Positions 38,058-46,825 of a stretch of 64,000 bases of DNA are shown one piece after another; position 1 is the stretch's first letter; every line of letters begins with the position of its first letter. The notes beneath the pieces were generated by a model. The model had not been told where the DNA came from and did not search any database. It saw only the letters and a program-made list of their open reading frames with translations. Both the position numbers and the translations under genes were made by a program. Origin of the DNA: Nocardioides palaemonis. Its GTDB lineage: Bacteria > Actinomycetota > Actinomycetes > Propionibacteriales > Nocardioidaceae. The stretch is from the NCBI RefSeq assembly GCF_018275325.1, contig NZ_JAGVQR010000004.1, positions 372,001 through 436,000 on the forward strand, given 5' to 3'.

Positions 38058-38972
38058 TCAGCGCCGCTCCTTGAGCCGGACGTTGGGCAGGACCGGCGCC
38101 GGGATCGGCTCGAGGTCGGTGTCGACCAGCCCGAACCGGCCGTCGCTCATGCCGCCCTCCACCTGCTCCATCCACGCGCGGCGGTGGCCGGCGACCTCGT
38201 CGTGGGAGCGGCCGATGAAGTTCCACCACATGACGATCGCCTCGCCGAACGGCGGACCGCCGAGCAGCAGCAGGCGGGCCTCCTCGTGGGCGGTGACGGT
38301 GAGCGTGCGGCGCCCGTGCGGGACGTAGGCCAGGTCGCTCGGCTTGATCTCGGTGCCCTCGACCTCGACCACGCCGACGTCGAGCAGGACGCCGTGCTCG
38401 AAGGTCTCGTCGACCTCGACCTCGAGGCTCCGACCCGGAGCGAGCATCAGCTCGGCGCCGAGCAGCGGCGTGTGGGTGGGGACCGGCGAGCTCGCGCCGA
38501 GCACCTCGCCGAGGAACACCCGCGCCTCCCAGCCCGGCCCGCGGACCGGCTGCGGCGCGTAGTGGTGGAAGCCCGGGTCGGCGTCGCGCGTGGCGTCGGG
38601 CAGCGCCACCCACAGCTGCGCGCCGTGCAGGACGGTCGTGGCGTCGGTGGAGACCTCGGTGTGGCTGATGCCGCGTCCGGAGGTCATCAGGTTGAGCTCG
38701 CCGGGCCGGACCGTCGCGTGGTTGCCGGCGGAGTCGCGGTGCTCGATCTCGCCCTCGAACAGCCAGCTCACCGTCTGCAGGCCCGTGTGCGGGTGGGGCG
38801 CGACCACCATGCCGCCGGTCTGGTCGACCTCGTCGGGGCCGTAGTGGTCGACGAAGCACCAGGCGCCGATCAGCGAGCGGTGGCGCTGCGGGAGCGTACG
38901 GCGCACGCGCATCGCGCGGGGGCCCCCGAGCGGGACCTCGCGCGAGGTCAGCACGTCGATCTGCGCGGTCAT
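38058..38972 (-). CDS. Pirin family protein (cupin)
   Basis: The 304-aa bicupin has the metal-binding segment APHPHTGLQTVSWLFEGEIEHRDSAGNHATVRPGELNLMTSGRGISHTEVS, in which two His of PHPH, His in EHRDS and the later Glu/His bind Fe. Pirins act as quercetin 2,3-dioxygenases or redox co-regulators; which applies here is unknown. It is followed by tag on the same strand. Confidence 0.88.
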   Translation of the reverse strand: MTAQIDVLTSREVPLGGPRAMRVRRTLPQRHRSLIGAWCFVDHYGPDEVDQTGGMVVAPHPHTGLQTVSWLFEGEIEHRDSAGNHATVRPGELNLMTSGRGISHTEVSTDATTVLHGAQLWVALPDATRDADPGFHHYAPQPVRGPGWEARVFLGEVLGASSPVPTHTPLLGAELMLAPGRSLEVEVDETFEHGVLLDVGVVEVEGTEIKPSDLAYVPHGRRTLTVTAHEEARLLLLGGPPFGEAIVMWWNFIGRSHDEVAGHRRAWMEQVEGGMSDGRFGLVDTDLEPIPAPVLPNVRLKERR

Positions 38973-39025
38973 CGAGCGCCACGCTACCCGCGTCCCGCAA
39001 TCCGTGGGCAGGTCCCGGGGCGAGG

Positions 39026-39110
39026 TCCGACTTTGGTCGGAGGCGACCGCCTTTCAGCGATCCCCGGTCAGCCGGGGATCGCTGAACATGTCAGGCCGTG
39101 CAGGGCCTGA
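39026..39110 (-). other. Cluster of three hairpins between the molybdopterin oxidoreductase and pirin genes
   Basis: Three inverted repeats lie in series: TCCGAC-TTTG-GTCGGA (39026-39041), TCAGCGATCCCCGG-TCAG-CCGGGGATCGCTGA (39054-39085, perfect 14-bp stem) and TCAGGCC-N6-GGCCTGA (39091-39110). They follow the oxidoreductase stop at 39143 and precede pirin. At least the middle one is a good terminator; the whole may be a composite repeat. Confidence 0.65.
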
Positions 39111-39142
39111 CAAGTTCAGCGAAGGCCTGACCGACCTGCCGG

Positions 39143-41566
39143 TCAGCTCAGGTGGTGCGGGTCGTCCTGGCGGTTCGAGCCCGAGCCCTGGTCGGGCGAG
39201 CCCTGCGAGCCACGGTCGGACGCACCGTTCGTCGCGCCCGCCCTCTCGAGGCGTACGACGACCGACTTGTAGACCGGCTGGTTGCTCTTCTCGGCGGTCG
39301 AGTCGAGCGGCACCAGCGGGTTGGCCTCCGGGTAGTAGGCCGCCACGCACCCGCGCGGCTGGTCGTAGGGCACGACGCGGAACGCCTTCGCGGTGCGCTC
39401 GACGCCGTCCTTCCACTCGCTGACCAGGTCGACGAGGTCGCCCTCGACGAGCTCGAGGTCGCGCAGGTCGTCGGGGTGGACGAACACGACGCGACGTCCG
39501 CCCTTGACGCCGCGGTAGCGGTCGTCGAGGCCGTAGATCGTGGTGTTGAACTGGTCGTGCGAGCGCATCGACTGCAGCAGGAACCGGCCGCGCGGGACAT
39601 CGAGGACGTCGAGCGGCGTCGAGGTGATGACGGCCCGGCCGCTCTCGGTCTCGAAGACGCGGTTGTCGCGCGGCGGGTGCGGCAGCACGAAGCCGCCGGG
39701 CTCGTCGACCTTCTCGTCGTACGCCGCGCAGCCGGGCACGACCCGGGCGATCCGGCGGCGGATCTCGGTGTAGTCGTCGCGGAACGCCGCCCACGGCACC
39801 GGCGAGTCCTCGCCGAGCGTGGCGATGGCCATCGAGCAGATGATGTCGACCTCCGAGCGCACGTGCTCCGACGGCGGGTCGAGCGGGCCGTGCGAGGCGT
39901 GCACGGCCGACATCGAGTCCTCGACCGTCACGCGCTGCACGCGCCCGCCGGTGAGGTCCTTCTCGCTGCGCCCGAGCGCGGGGAGGATCAGTGCCTCGCC
40001 GCCGTGCACGACGTGCGAGCGGTTGAGCTTGGTCGAGACGTGGACGGTGAGGGCGGCGTTGCGCATCGCGGCCTCGGTGGCCTCGGTGTCGGGGGCGGCG
40101 CCGACGAAGTTGCCGCCCATGCCGAAGAACACCCGGATCTTGCCGTCGCGCAGCGCCTGGATCGAGCCCACGGTGTCGAGCCCGTGCTCGCGCGGCGGCT
40201 CGAAGCCGAACTCGTCGCGGATCGCGTCGAGGAAGTGGTCGGGGACCCGCTCCCAGATGCCCATGGTGCGGTCGCCCTGCACGTTGGAGTGGCCGCGCAC
40301 GGGGCAGACGCCGGCGCCGGGCTTGCCGATGTTGCCCTGCAGGAGGGCGACGTTGACGATCTCCTTGATCGTGCCGACGGCGTTGTGGTGCTGGGTGATG
40401 CCCATCGCCCAGCAGGTGACGGTGGCGGGCGACTCGGCGACCATCCGGGCCGCCTCCGTGATCTGCTCGCGGGTGAGGCCGGTCGACGCCTCGACCTTCG
40501 ACCAGTCGAGGTCGGCGACGTGGGCGCGGTAGTCGTCGAAGCCGGTCGTGTACTGCTCGAGGAAGTCGTGGTCGAGCGCGTCCCACTCCACGAGCAGCGA
40601 GCCGACGGCCTGGAAGAAGGCGAGGTCGCCGTTGAGCCGGATCGGCAGGTGCAGGTCGGCCACCGGCGTGCCGACGGTGAGTCCCTTGGGCGTCTGCGGG
40701 TTCTTGAACCGGACCAGCCCGGCCTCCTGCAGCGGGTTGACCGAGATGATCTTCGCGCCGCGGGACTTGGCCTCCTCCAGCGCCGAGAGCATGCGCGGGT
40801 GGTTGGTGCCGGGGTTCTGCCCGACGACCAGGATCAGCTTGGCCTGGTGGATGTCCTCGAGGCTGACCGAGCCCTTGCCGATCCCGATGGTCTCGCTGAG
40901 GGCCGAGCCGGACGACTCGTGGCACATGTTCGAGCAGTCGGGCAGGTTGTTGGTGCCGAGGCTGCGGGCGAAGAGCTGGTAGACGAACGCGGCCTCGTTG
41001 GAGGTCTTGCCGGACGTGTAGAAGGTCGCCTGGTCGGGGTCCTCGAGGCGCTGGAGGTGGCCGGCGATGGTGGCGAACGCGTCGTCCCAGGTGATCGGCT
41101 CGTAGTGGGTGGCACCCGGCCGCAGCACCATCGGCTCGGTGATCCGGCCCTGCTTGCCGAGCCAGAACTCGGTGCGCTCGGCGAGGTCGGCGACGGAGTG
41201 GGCGGCGAAGAAGGCGCGGTCGAGGTGCTGGCGGGTCGCCTCCTCGGCCACGGCCTTGGCGCCGTTCTCGCAGAACTCCGCGGGGTGCCGGTGGCCGGGC
41301 GCGGGGTCGGGCCAGGCGCAGCCCTGGCAGTCGAAGCCACCCACCTGGTTGAGGCGGGTCAGCGACGCGGCGGTGCGGCGTACGCCCATCTGCCCGATCG
41401 CGCGACGCATCGCGACCGCGACGGCAGTGGCGCCCGCCGCGGCGTGGGAGGTCGACTCGACCTCCACGTCGTCCTCGTCGATGTCGTGGGTGGGCACCTG
41501 CCGGGCCTCGTTGCGGAGCCGGGCCGGTACGTCTCGCAGCTGGGAGAGGAGCGTCACGCTTCCCAT
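39143..41566 (-). CDS. FdhA/YdeP-type molybdopterin oxidoreductase
   Basis: The protein is about 807 aa from ATG 41566 (MGSVTLLSQLRDVPARL). It belongs to the YdeP-like branch of formate-dehydrogenase-type molybdenum enzymes. The evidence is the N-terminal FDCQGCAWPDP and EFCENGAKAVAEE, the cofactor-binding ITWDDAFATIAGHL, SNMCHESSGSALSETIGIGKGSV, NPGTNHPRMLSALEEAKSRGAKIISVNP, and a C-terminal molydopterin-dinucleotide domain (LQSMRSHDQFNTTIYGLDDRYRGVKGGRRVVFVHPDDL). No separate FeS or membrane subunit is adjacent. Family members have poorly defined substrates (formate, acid resistance in E. coli). The C-terminal 30 residues are low-complexity. Confidence 0.85.
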   Translation of the reverse strand: MGSVTLLSQLRDVPARLRNEARQVPTHDIDEDDVEVESTSHAAAGATAVAVAMRRAIGQMGVRRTAASLTRLNQVGGFDCQGCAWPDPAPGHRHPAEFCENGAKAVAEEATRQHLDRAFFAAHSVADLAERTEFWLGKQGRITEPMVLRPGATHYEPITWDDAFATIAGHLQRLEDPDQATFYTSGKTSNEAAFVYQLFARSLGTNNLPDCSNMCHESSGSALSETIGIGKGSVSLEDIHQAKLILVVGQNPGTNHPRMLSALEEAKSRGAKIISVNPLQEAGLVRFKNPQTPKGLTVGTPVADLHLPIRLNGDLAFFQAVGSLLVEWDALDHDFLEQYTTGFDDYRAHVADLDWSKVEASTGLTREQITEAARMVAESPATVTCWAMGITQHHNAVGTIKEIVNVALLQGNIGKPGAGVCPVRGHSNVQGDRTMGIWERVPDHFLDAIRDEFGFEPPREHGLDTVGSIQALRDGKIRVFFGMGGNFVGAAPDTEATEAAMRNAALTVHVSTKLNRSHVVHGGEALILPALGRSEKDLTGGRVQRVTVEDSMSAVHASHGPLDPPSEHVRSEVDIICSMAIATLGEDSPVPWAAFRDDYTEIRRRIARVVPGCAAYDEKVDEPGGFVLPHPPRDNRVFETESGRAVITSTPLDVLDVPRGRFLLQSMRSHDQFNTTIYGLDDRYRGVKGGRRVVFVHPDDLRDLELVEGDLVDLVSEWKDGVERTAKAFRVVPYDQPRGCVAAYYPEANPLVPLDSTAEKSNQPVYKSVVVRLERAGATNGASDRGSQGSPDQGSGSNRQDDPHHLS

Positions 41567-41634
41567 AGTGCCCCACGGTGTGATCCGGGCAACCACCCGG
41601 AATAGGGGTCACCCCCAGGTCGTTGCCGCCAGTC

Positions 41635-42729
41635 ATGCCTTCGTTGTTCGAACCCCTCGACCTCGGCGCGGTGATGATCCCGAACCGCGTCCTCATGGCC
41701 CCGCTCACCCGGATGCGGGCGACCCCGCCCGGCGACGTCCCGAACGCGCTGATGCGCGACTACTACGTCCAGCGCGCGAGCGCCGGGCTGCTGGTGTCGG
41801 AGGGCACCCAGATCAGCCCCGAGGGCAAGGGCTACATGGACACCCCCGGCATCCACAGCGCCGAGCAGGTCGCCGGCTGGCGGCAGGTCACCGACGCGGT
41901 GCACGAGGCCGGCGGGCTGATCGCGGCCCAGCTGTGGCACACCGGGCGGGTCTCGCACGAGTCCTTCCACGACGGGCAGCCGCCGGTCTCGGCCAGCGCG
42001 ATCCCCTACCGCAACCGCACGACGGTGCGCGGCGAGGACGGCCGGCCGACCCGCGTGGCGTGCCCGACGCCGCGCGCCCTCGCGCTCGACGAGCTGCCGC
42101 GCGTCGTCGACGACTACCGCCGCGCGACCGTCAACGCGCGGGAGGCCGGCTTCGACCTCGTCGAGATCCACGGCGCCCACGGCTACCTGCTCCACCAGTT
42201 CCTCGCCGCGGACGCCAACCAGCGCGACGACGAGTACGGCGGTGCGCTGGCCCACCGGGCGCGGCTGATGCTCGAGGTGGTCGACGCCGTCGTCGACGCC
42301 TGGTCCGCCGACCGGGTCGGCATCCGGATCTCGCCGATCGGGTCCTTCAACGGCACCGAGGACCCCGAGGGCGCCGAGGCCGGCCTCTTCGTCGCCGGTG
42401 AGCTCGGCCGGCGCGACCTCGCCTTCCTGCACCTCTCGGAGCCCGACTGGGCCGGCGGCCCCGAGCTCGACGACGACTACCGCCGCGCCCTGCGCGCGGC
42501 GCACCCGGGCCCGATCGTCGGCGCCGGCGGCTACGACCGCGCCAAGGCCGACCGGCTGCTCGAGGCCGGCCTCATCGACGCGGCCGCGTTCGGCCGGACG
42601 TTCATCGCCAACCCGGACCTGCCGCGGCGCCTCGCCGAGGACCTCCCGCTCAACCCGCAGCGCCCGGAGACCTTCTACGGCGGCGACGCCGAGGGCTACA
42701 CCGACTACCCGGAGCACGGCGCCGCCTGA
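41635..42729 (+). CDS. Old Yellow Enzyme-family NADH:flavin oxidoreductase
   Basis: This 364-aa FMN TIM-barrel starts MPSLFEPLDLGAVMIPNRVLMAPLTRMRA. It has AAQLWHTGRVSH, the substrate-binding pair in EIHGAHGYLLHQFLAADANQRDDEYGG and the FMN-phosphate site VGAGGYDRAKADRLLEAG, with FGRTFIANPDLPRRL at the end. It is of the NemA/XenB/2-cyclohexenone type that reduces activated C=C bonds, nitroesters or maleimides. It diverges from the molybdopterin oxidoreductase gene by about 70 bp. The physiological substrate is unknown. Confidence 0.9.
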   Translation: MPSLFEPLDLGAVMIPNRVLMAPLTRMRATPPGDVPNALMRDYYVQRASAGLLVSEGTQISPEGKGYMDTPGIHSAEQVAGWRQVTDAVHEAGGLIAAQLWHTGRVSHESFHDGQPPVSASAIPYRNRTTVRGEDGRPTRVACPTPRALALDELPRVVDDYRRATVNAREAGFDLVEIHGAHGYLLHQFLAADANQRDDEYGGALAHRARLMLEVVDAVVDAWSADRVGIRISPIGSFNGTEDPEGAEAGLFVAGELGRRDLAFLHLSEPDWAGGPELDDDYRRALRAAHPGPIVGAGGYDRAKADRLLEAGLIDAAAFGRTFIANPDLPRRLAEDLPLNPQRPETFYGGDAEGYTDYPEHGAA

Positions 42730-42818
42730 CCCGGTGCGCACCCTCGGGGTGGCGCGCCCCACACCGGCCGTAATCGGGTCGTGCCGGTGTGGGGCGGCCG
42801 CCTAGGGTCGTCCTCGAC

Positions 42819-44714
42819 ATGCAGGACTTCCCTCCCCGGGTCGCGACGTTCTTCACCGGCACCGACGACGCGCCCAGCCCGGACCCCGACACCCGTTCGC
42901 CCGCAGCCTTCCTCCGGTGGGTGCTGGGGCAGCAGAAGGCGCTCATCGCGCTGTCGTCGCTCTGCTACGCCCTGTGGTTCCTGCCGATGACGCTCGGCCC
43001 CTGGATCTTCGGCCGGGCGGTCGACCAGGGCATCGTCGGCGGCTCGACGACCGCCCTCGTCGGCTGGGCCGCCCTGCTGCTCGGCGTGGTGGTCGTCGGA
43101 GCGGTGTTCGGGATCGTGTCGCACACGCTCGTGGTGCGCAGCTGGCTGGTCGGCCTCTACGGCACCCTCGAGATGGTCACCCGCAAGGTGGCGCAGATGG
43201 GGCACGTGCTGCCCCGGCGCTCTCCCACCGGCGAGGTGCTGAGCGTCGCGTCGAGCGACTCCGACGAGTTCGGCGCGCTCACCGAGATCGTGGCGCGGGC
43301 GCTCGGCCAGCTGGCGTCGTACCTCACCGTCGCCACGATCGTGCTCACCATGTCGTGGCAGCTCGGCGTGCTCACCCTGGTGGCCGCGCCGGTCCTGCTG
43401 GGCGCGGCGCTCCCGCTGCTCCGGCCGCTGCACCGCCGCCAGCAGGTCGAGCGCTCACGCACCTCCGACCTGACCTCGCTGGCCACCGACATCGTGGCCG
43501 GCCTGCGCATCCTGCGCGGCATCGGCGGCGAGCAGACCTTCGGCGCCAACTACGACCGGCAGTCGCAGTCGGCCAAGCGCGCCGGCGTCGCCGCCGGCAT
43601 CTGGCAGGCCGCGGTCGAGGCCGTCGGCGTGCTGCTCTCCGGCGTCTTCCTGGTCGCGCTGGTCTGGCTCGGCACCCGCGAGGTCGAGCGCGGCACGCTC
43701 ACCGTGGGCGAGCTGATCACCTTCCTCGGCTACGGCCTGTTCATGGTCGGCCCGATCCGCACCTTCTTCGAGCTCGCCCAGAAGGGCACCCGCTCGCTGG
43801 TGAGCGCCCGCAAGGCGATCGCGATCCTCGAGCAGCGCCCGCCGTGGCGCGACGCCGAGGCACCCGTGGCGCTCGACGGCACCGCTGCGCTGCACGACAC
43901 CGCGAGCGGCCTCACCGTCCCGCCCGGCCTGCTGACCGTCGTGGTCAGCGCCGTGCCCGAGCAGAGCGCGGCGCTGGCCGACCGGCTCGGTCGCTACCTC
44001 CCCGCCGACACCGAGCCCGTCGCGGCCGAGGAGGAGGACGGCCTCAAGGGCCGCGCCGCCCGTCGCTCCCGCGCGGCCCGCGCCCAGGAGCGCGCCCGCA
44101 TCGCCGCGCTCGACGAGGAGCGCGCCGGCCGGGCGTGGGGCGTCACCCTCGGCGGCGTCGACCTGTCGCGCGCCGCGCTCGACGACGTACGCCGCCAGGT
44201 GCTGGTGAGCGACACCTCGAGCCAGCTCTTCGCCGGGACGCTCCAGGACGCCGTCGACCCGCACGGCCGACTCACCCGCGAGCAGGCGGAGCACGCGCTG
44301 CGGGTGGCCAACGCCGAGGACGTCTACGACGCGCTGCCGGAGGGCTGGCAGGGCCAGCTCGACGAGCGCGGCCGTGGCCTGTCCGGCGGCCAGCGCCAGC
44401 GGGTCGTGCTGGCCCGCGCGGTCGCGGCCGACCCGCCCGTGCTGGTGCTGGTGGAGCCGACGTCCGCAGTCGACGCGCACACCGAGGCCCGCGTCGCCGA
44501 GCGGGTCGCGGAGACCCGCCGCGGGCGTACGACCGTGGTGACCACCGTGTCGCCGCTGTGGCTGCACCACGCCGACCACGTCGTCCTGCTCCACGACGGC
44601 ACCGTCGTCGCCGAGGGCCGGCACGCCGACCTGCTCGCCGGCGACCCCGACTACCGCCGCGTGGTGGCCCGCGCGCTCGACGACGACCTCGATGGCCAGG
44701 AGGTCGCCCGGTGA
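42819..44714 (+). CDS. ABC exporter half-transporter with lost Walker A, Walker B Asp and H-loop (degenerate subunit)
   Basis: This 631-aa subunit, from ATG 42819, has a six-helix exporter membrane domain (about 25-320; the coupling region includes RTSDLTSLATDIVAGLRILRGIGGE) and a C-terminal nucleotide-binding domain. The P-loop is absent: where GxxGxGKST should be, the sequence reads LLTVVVSAVPEQSAALADR. Walker B is VLVLVEPTS with Val in place of the magnesium Asp, and the switch His is missing (TTVSPLW). The signature LSGGQRQR is intact. It must pair with the following subunit. A TAGGGT -10 box lies 10 bp upstream, and there is no ribosome-binding site. Confidence 0.88.
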   Translation: MQDFPPRVATFFTGTDDAPSPDPDTRSPAAFLRWVLGQQKALIALSSLCYALWFLPMTLGPWIFGRAVDQGIVGGSTTALVGWAALLLGVVVVGAVFGIVSHTLVVRSWLVGLYGTLEMVTRKVAQMGHVLPRRSPTGEVLSVASSDSDEFGALTEIVARALGQLASYLTVATIVLTMSWQLGVLTLVAAPVLLGAALPLLRPLHRRQQVERSRTSDLTSLATDIVAGLRILRGIGGEQTFGANYDRQSQSAKRAGVAAGIWQAAVEAVGVLLSGVFLVALVWLGTREVERGTLTVGELITFLGYGLFMVGPIRTFFELAQKGTRSLVSARKAIAILEQRPPWRDAEAPVALDGTAALHDTASGLTVPPGLLTVVVSAVPEQSAALADRLGRYLPADTEPVAAEEEDGLKGRAARRSRAARAQERARIAALDEERAGRAWGVTLGGVDLSRAALDDVRRQVLVSDTSSQLFAGTLQDAVDPHGRLTREQAEHALRVANAEDVYDALPEGWQGQLDERGRGLSGGQRQRVVLARAVAADPPVLVLVEPTSAVDAHTEARVAERVAETRRGRTTVVTTVSPLWLHHADHVVLLHDGTVVAEGRHADLLAGDPDYRRVVARALDDDLDGQEVAR

Positions 44715-46633
44715 CCACCGACCTGCTCGCCACCTCGGCAGAGACCTGGCGCGACCGCACCGACGACCCGCCCGTGATCCCCGACGCGCTGCGCCCGCCA
44801 CAGGGCGGGAGCATCCGCGAGCGGCAGCGCGCGCTGTGGCAGCGCCACGACCTGCGTCGCCAGCGGGCCGAGGACGTCTACGCCGCGTCCCGCAACCCGG
44901 TCCGCGGCTGGCCCGTCTCGGGCAACCGGGCGGTGCTTCACTTCTTCGCCGACCTGGTGCGCAGCAAGAAGAGGTCCTTCGCCCTGCTCGTGCTGCTCAA
45001 CGCCCTCGCGGCCGCGTCCGCCCTGGTCGTCCCGCGGCTGCTCGGCGCACTGGTCAACCGGGTCGAGCAGGGCTCGGCGGTCGCCGGGCTCGACACCCTC
45101 GCGCTCACCGTCGTCGGGGTGGTGGTGCTGCAGGCGCTCTTCACCTTCGGCGCCCAGCGCACCTCCACCCACTTCGGCCAGGACCTGCTCGCCTCCGCCC
45201 GGGAGTACGTCGTCGGCACGATCCTGCGGCTGCCGGTCGGCCGGGTGGAGGGCGCCAGCACCGGTGACCTGGTCACCCGCGTCACGCGCGACGTCGGCAC
45301 CATGGCGCGCTCGGTGCAGTGGGGCGTCCCGCGGCTGCTGATCTCGCTGCTCACCGTCGTGCTCTCGGTCGTGGCGATGCTGCTCAACTCGCTCGTCCTC
45401 GCCGTGCCGGCGCTGGTGGTCTTCGCGCTCTGCACGCCCGCGGTGCGGACCTACCTGCGGCGCGCGCCCAAGGCGTACATCACCGAGGGCGCGACGTACT
45501 CGCGGATCAACACGACGCTCACCGAGACCGTCGAGGGCGCGCGGACCGTCGAGGCGCTGGGCCTCTCCCGTGCCCGGGTGCGCGCTGGGAGCGACGACAT
45601 CGAGGTGTCGGCGCAGGCCGAGCGCTACGGCATGACGCTGCGCAACGTGCTCTTCGCGGCCCTCAACGGCGCCTTCCAGGTCCCGCAGGTGGTGACCCTG
45701 GTGGTCGGCGCGTGGGGCTACAGCCAGGGCTGGGTCGACCTCGGCCAGATCACCGCCGCGATGCTCTACGTCGTCGCGCTCGGCGAGCCGCTCGACGCCG
45801 TGATCGGCGAGGTCGACCGGCTGCAGGTCGGCGCCGCGTCCACCAGCCGCCTGCTCGGCATCGCCGAGGTGCCGCCGGACCGCGAGGCCGGCGACCGGCT
45901 CCCCGACGGCGTCGAGCTGGTCGGCGAGGACCTGCGCTTCGCCTACCGCGAGGGCCACGACGTGCTGCACGGCGTCGACCTGCGGCTGCGCACCGGCGAG
46001 CGGCTCGCGGTCGTCGGGCCGAGCGGCTCGGGCAAGTCGACGCTGGGCCGTCTGCTGTCGGGCATCAACCGGCCCCGCACCGGCTCCGCGCGCGTCGGCG
46101 GCGTCGACCTGGTCGACCTGCCGCTGGAGGTGCTGCGCACCGAGGTCGCGCTGGTGACCCAGGAGCACCACGTCTTCATCGGCACGGTCCGCGACAACGT
46201 CGTGCTCGCCCGCGAGGCGTCCTCCGACGACGCGGTGCGCGAGGCGCTGCGGGCCGTCGGCGCGCTCGGCTGGGTCGAGCGCCTGCCCGACGGCCTCGAC
46301 ACCACGATCGGCTCCGGCCGGCAGTCGCTCACGCCCGCCCAGGCCCAGCAGGTCGCGCTGGCCCGGCTGATCATCGCCGACCCGCACACCCTCGTCCTCG
46401 ACGAGGCGACGTCGCTGATCGACCCGCGCACCGCCCGCACGCTCGAGGGCTCGATGAACAGCCTGCTCGAGGGACGTACGGTCGTCGCGATCGCCCACCG
46501 GCTGCACACCGCGCACGATGCCGACCGGATCGCGGTCGTCATCGACGGCCGGATCGTCGAGCTCGGCAGCCACGACGAGCTGCTCGGCCTCGACGGCGAG
46601 TACGCCGCGCTCTGGCGGGCCTGGACCTCCTAG
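44711..46633 (+). CDS. ABC exporter half-transporter, catalytic partner with degenerate signature motif
   Basis: This 640-aa subunit has a GTG start at 44711, overlapping the first subunit stop (GTGA). Its membrane domain (about 75-375) shows typical exporter features (GRVEGASTGDLVTRVTRDVGTM, TTLTETVEGARTVEALG). The nucleotide-binding domain has intact Walker A GPSGSGKST, Q-loop LVTQEHHVFIGTVRDNV, Walker B TLVLDEATS and H-loop AIAHRLHT, but the ABC signature is LTPAQAQQ instead of LSGGQ. Combined with subunit 1 this leaves exactly one functional ATP site. The cargo is unknown. Confidence 0.9.
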   Translation: MTTDLLATSAETWRDRTDDPPVIPDALRPPQGGSIRERQRALWQRHDLRRQRAEDVYAASRNPVRGWPVSGNRAVLHFFADLVRSKKRSFALLVLLNALAAASALVVPRLLGALVNRVEQGSAVAGLDTLALTVVGVVVLQALFTFGAQRTSTHFGQDLLASAREYVVGTILRLPVGRVEGASTGDLVTRVTRDVGTMARSVQWGVPRLLISLLTVVLSVVAMLLNSLVLAVPALVVFALCTPAVRTYLRRAPKAYITEGATYSRINTTLTETVEGARTVEALGLSRARVRAGSDDIEVSAQAERYGMTLRNVLFAALNGAFQVPQVVTLVVGAWGYSQGWVDLGQITAAMLYVVALGEPLDAVIGEVDRLQVGAASTSRLLGIAEVPPDREAGDRLPDGVELVGEDLRFAYREGHDVLHGVDLRLRTGERLAVVGPSGSGKSTLGRLLSGINRPRTGSARVGGVDLVDLPLEVLRTEVALVTQEHHVFIGTVRDNVVLAREASSDDAVREALRAVGALGWVERLPDGLDTTIGSGRQSLTPAQAQQVALARLIIADPHTLVLDEATSLIDPRTARTLEGSMNSLLEGRTVVAIAHRLHTAHDADRIAVVIDGRIVELGSHDELLGLDGEYAALWRAWTS

Positions 46634-46647
46634 CGCTGCGAGGTCCG

Positions 46648-46817
46648 CTGGTCGAGGAACGACGGAACCGTGTCACGAGACCGAGGTCCCGGGTCTCGTG
46701 ACGGTCGCTGCGCGACCTCCTCGACCAGCGGGAGGTGCGCGACCTCCTCGACCAGCGGGAGGTGCGCGACCTCCTCGACCAGCGGGGGCGGCTCGACCTC
46801 CTCGACCAGCGGGAGCG
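46648..46817. repeat. REP-like inverted repeat with four 27-bp tandem units between convergent genes
   Basis: CTGGTCGAGGA (46648-46658) pairs with TCCTCGACCAG (46718-46728), and an inner ACGAGACC/GGTCTCGT pair makes a long hairpin. From 46710 a 27-bp unit (GCGCGACCTCCTCGACC...) repeats four times (46710, 46737, 46764, 46791), the last two diverged. The element separates the ABC exporter from the convergent efflux gene. Confidence 0.85.
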
Positions 46818-46825
46818 CGGGCAAG

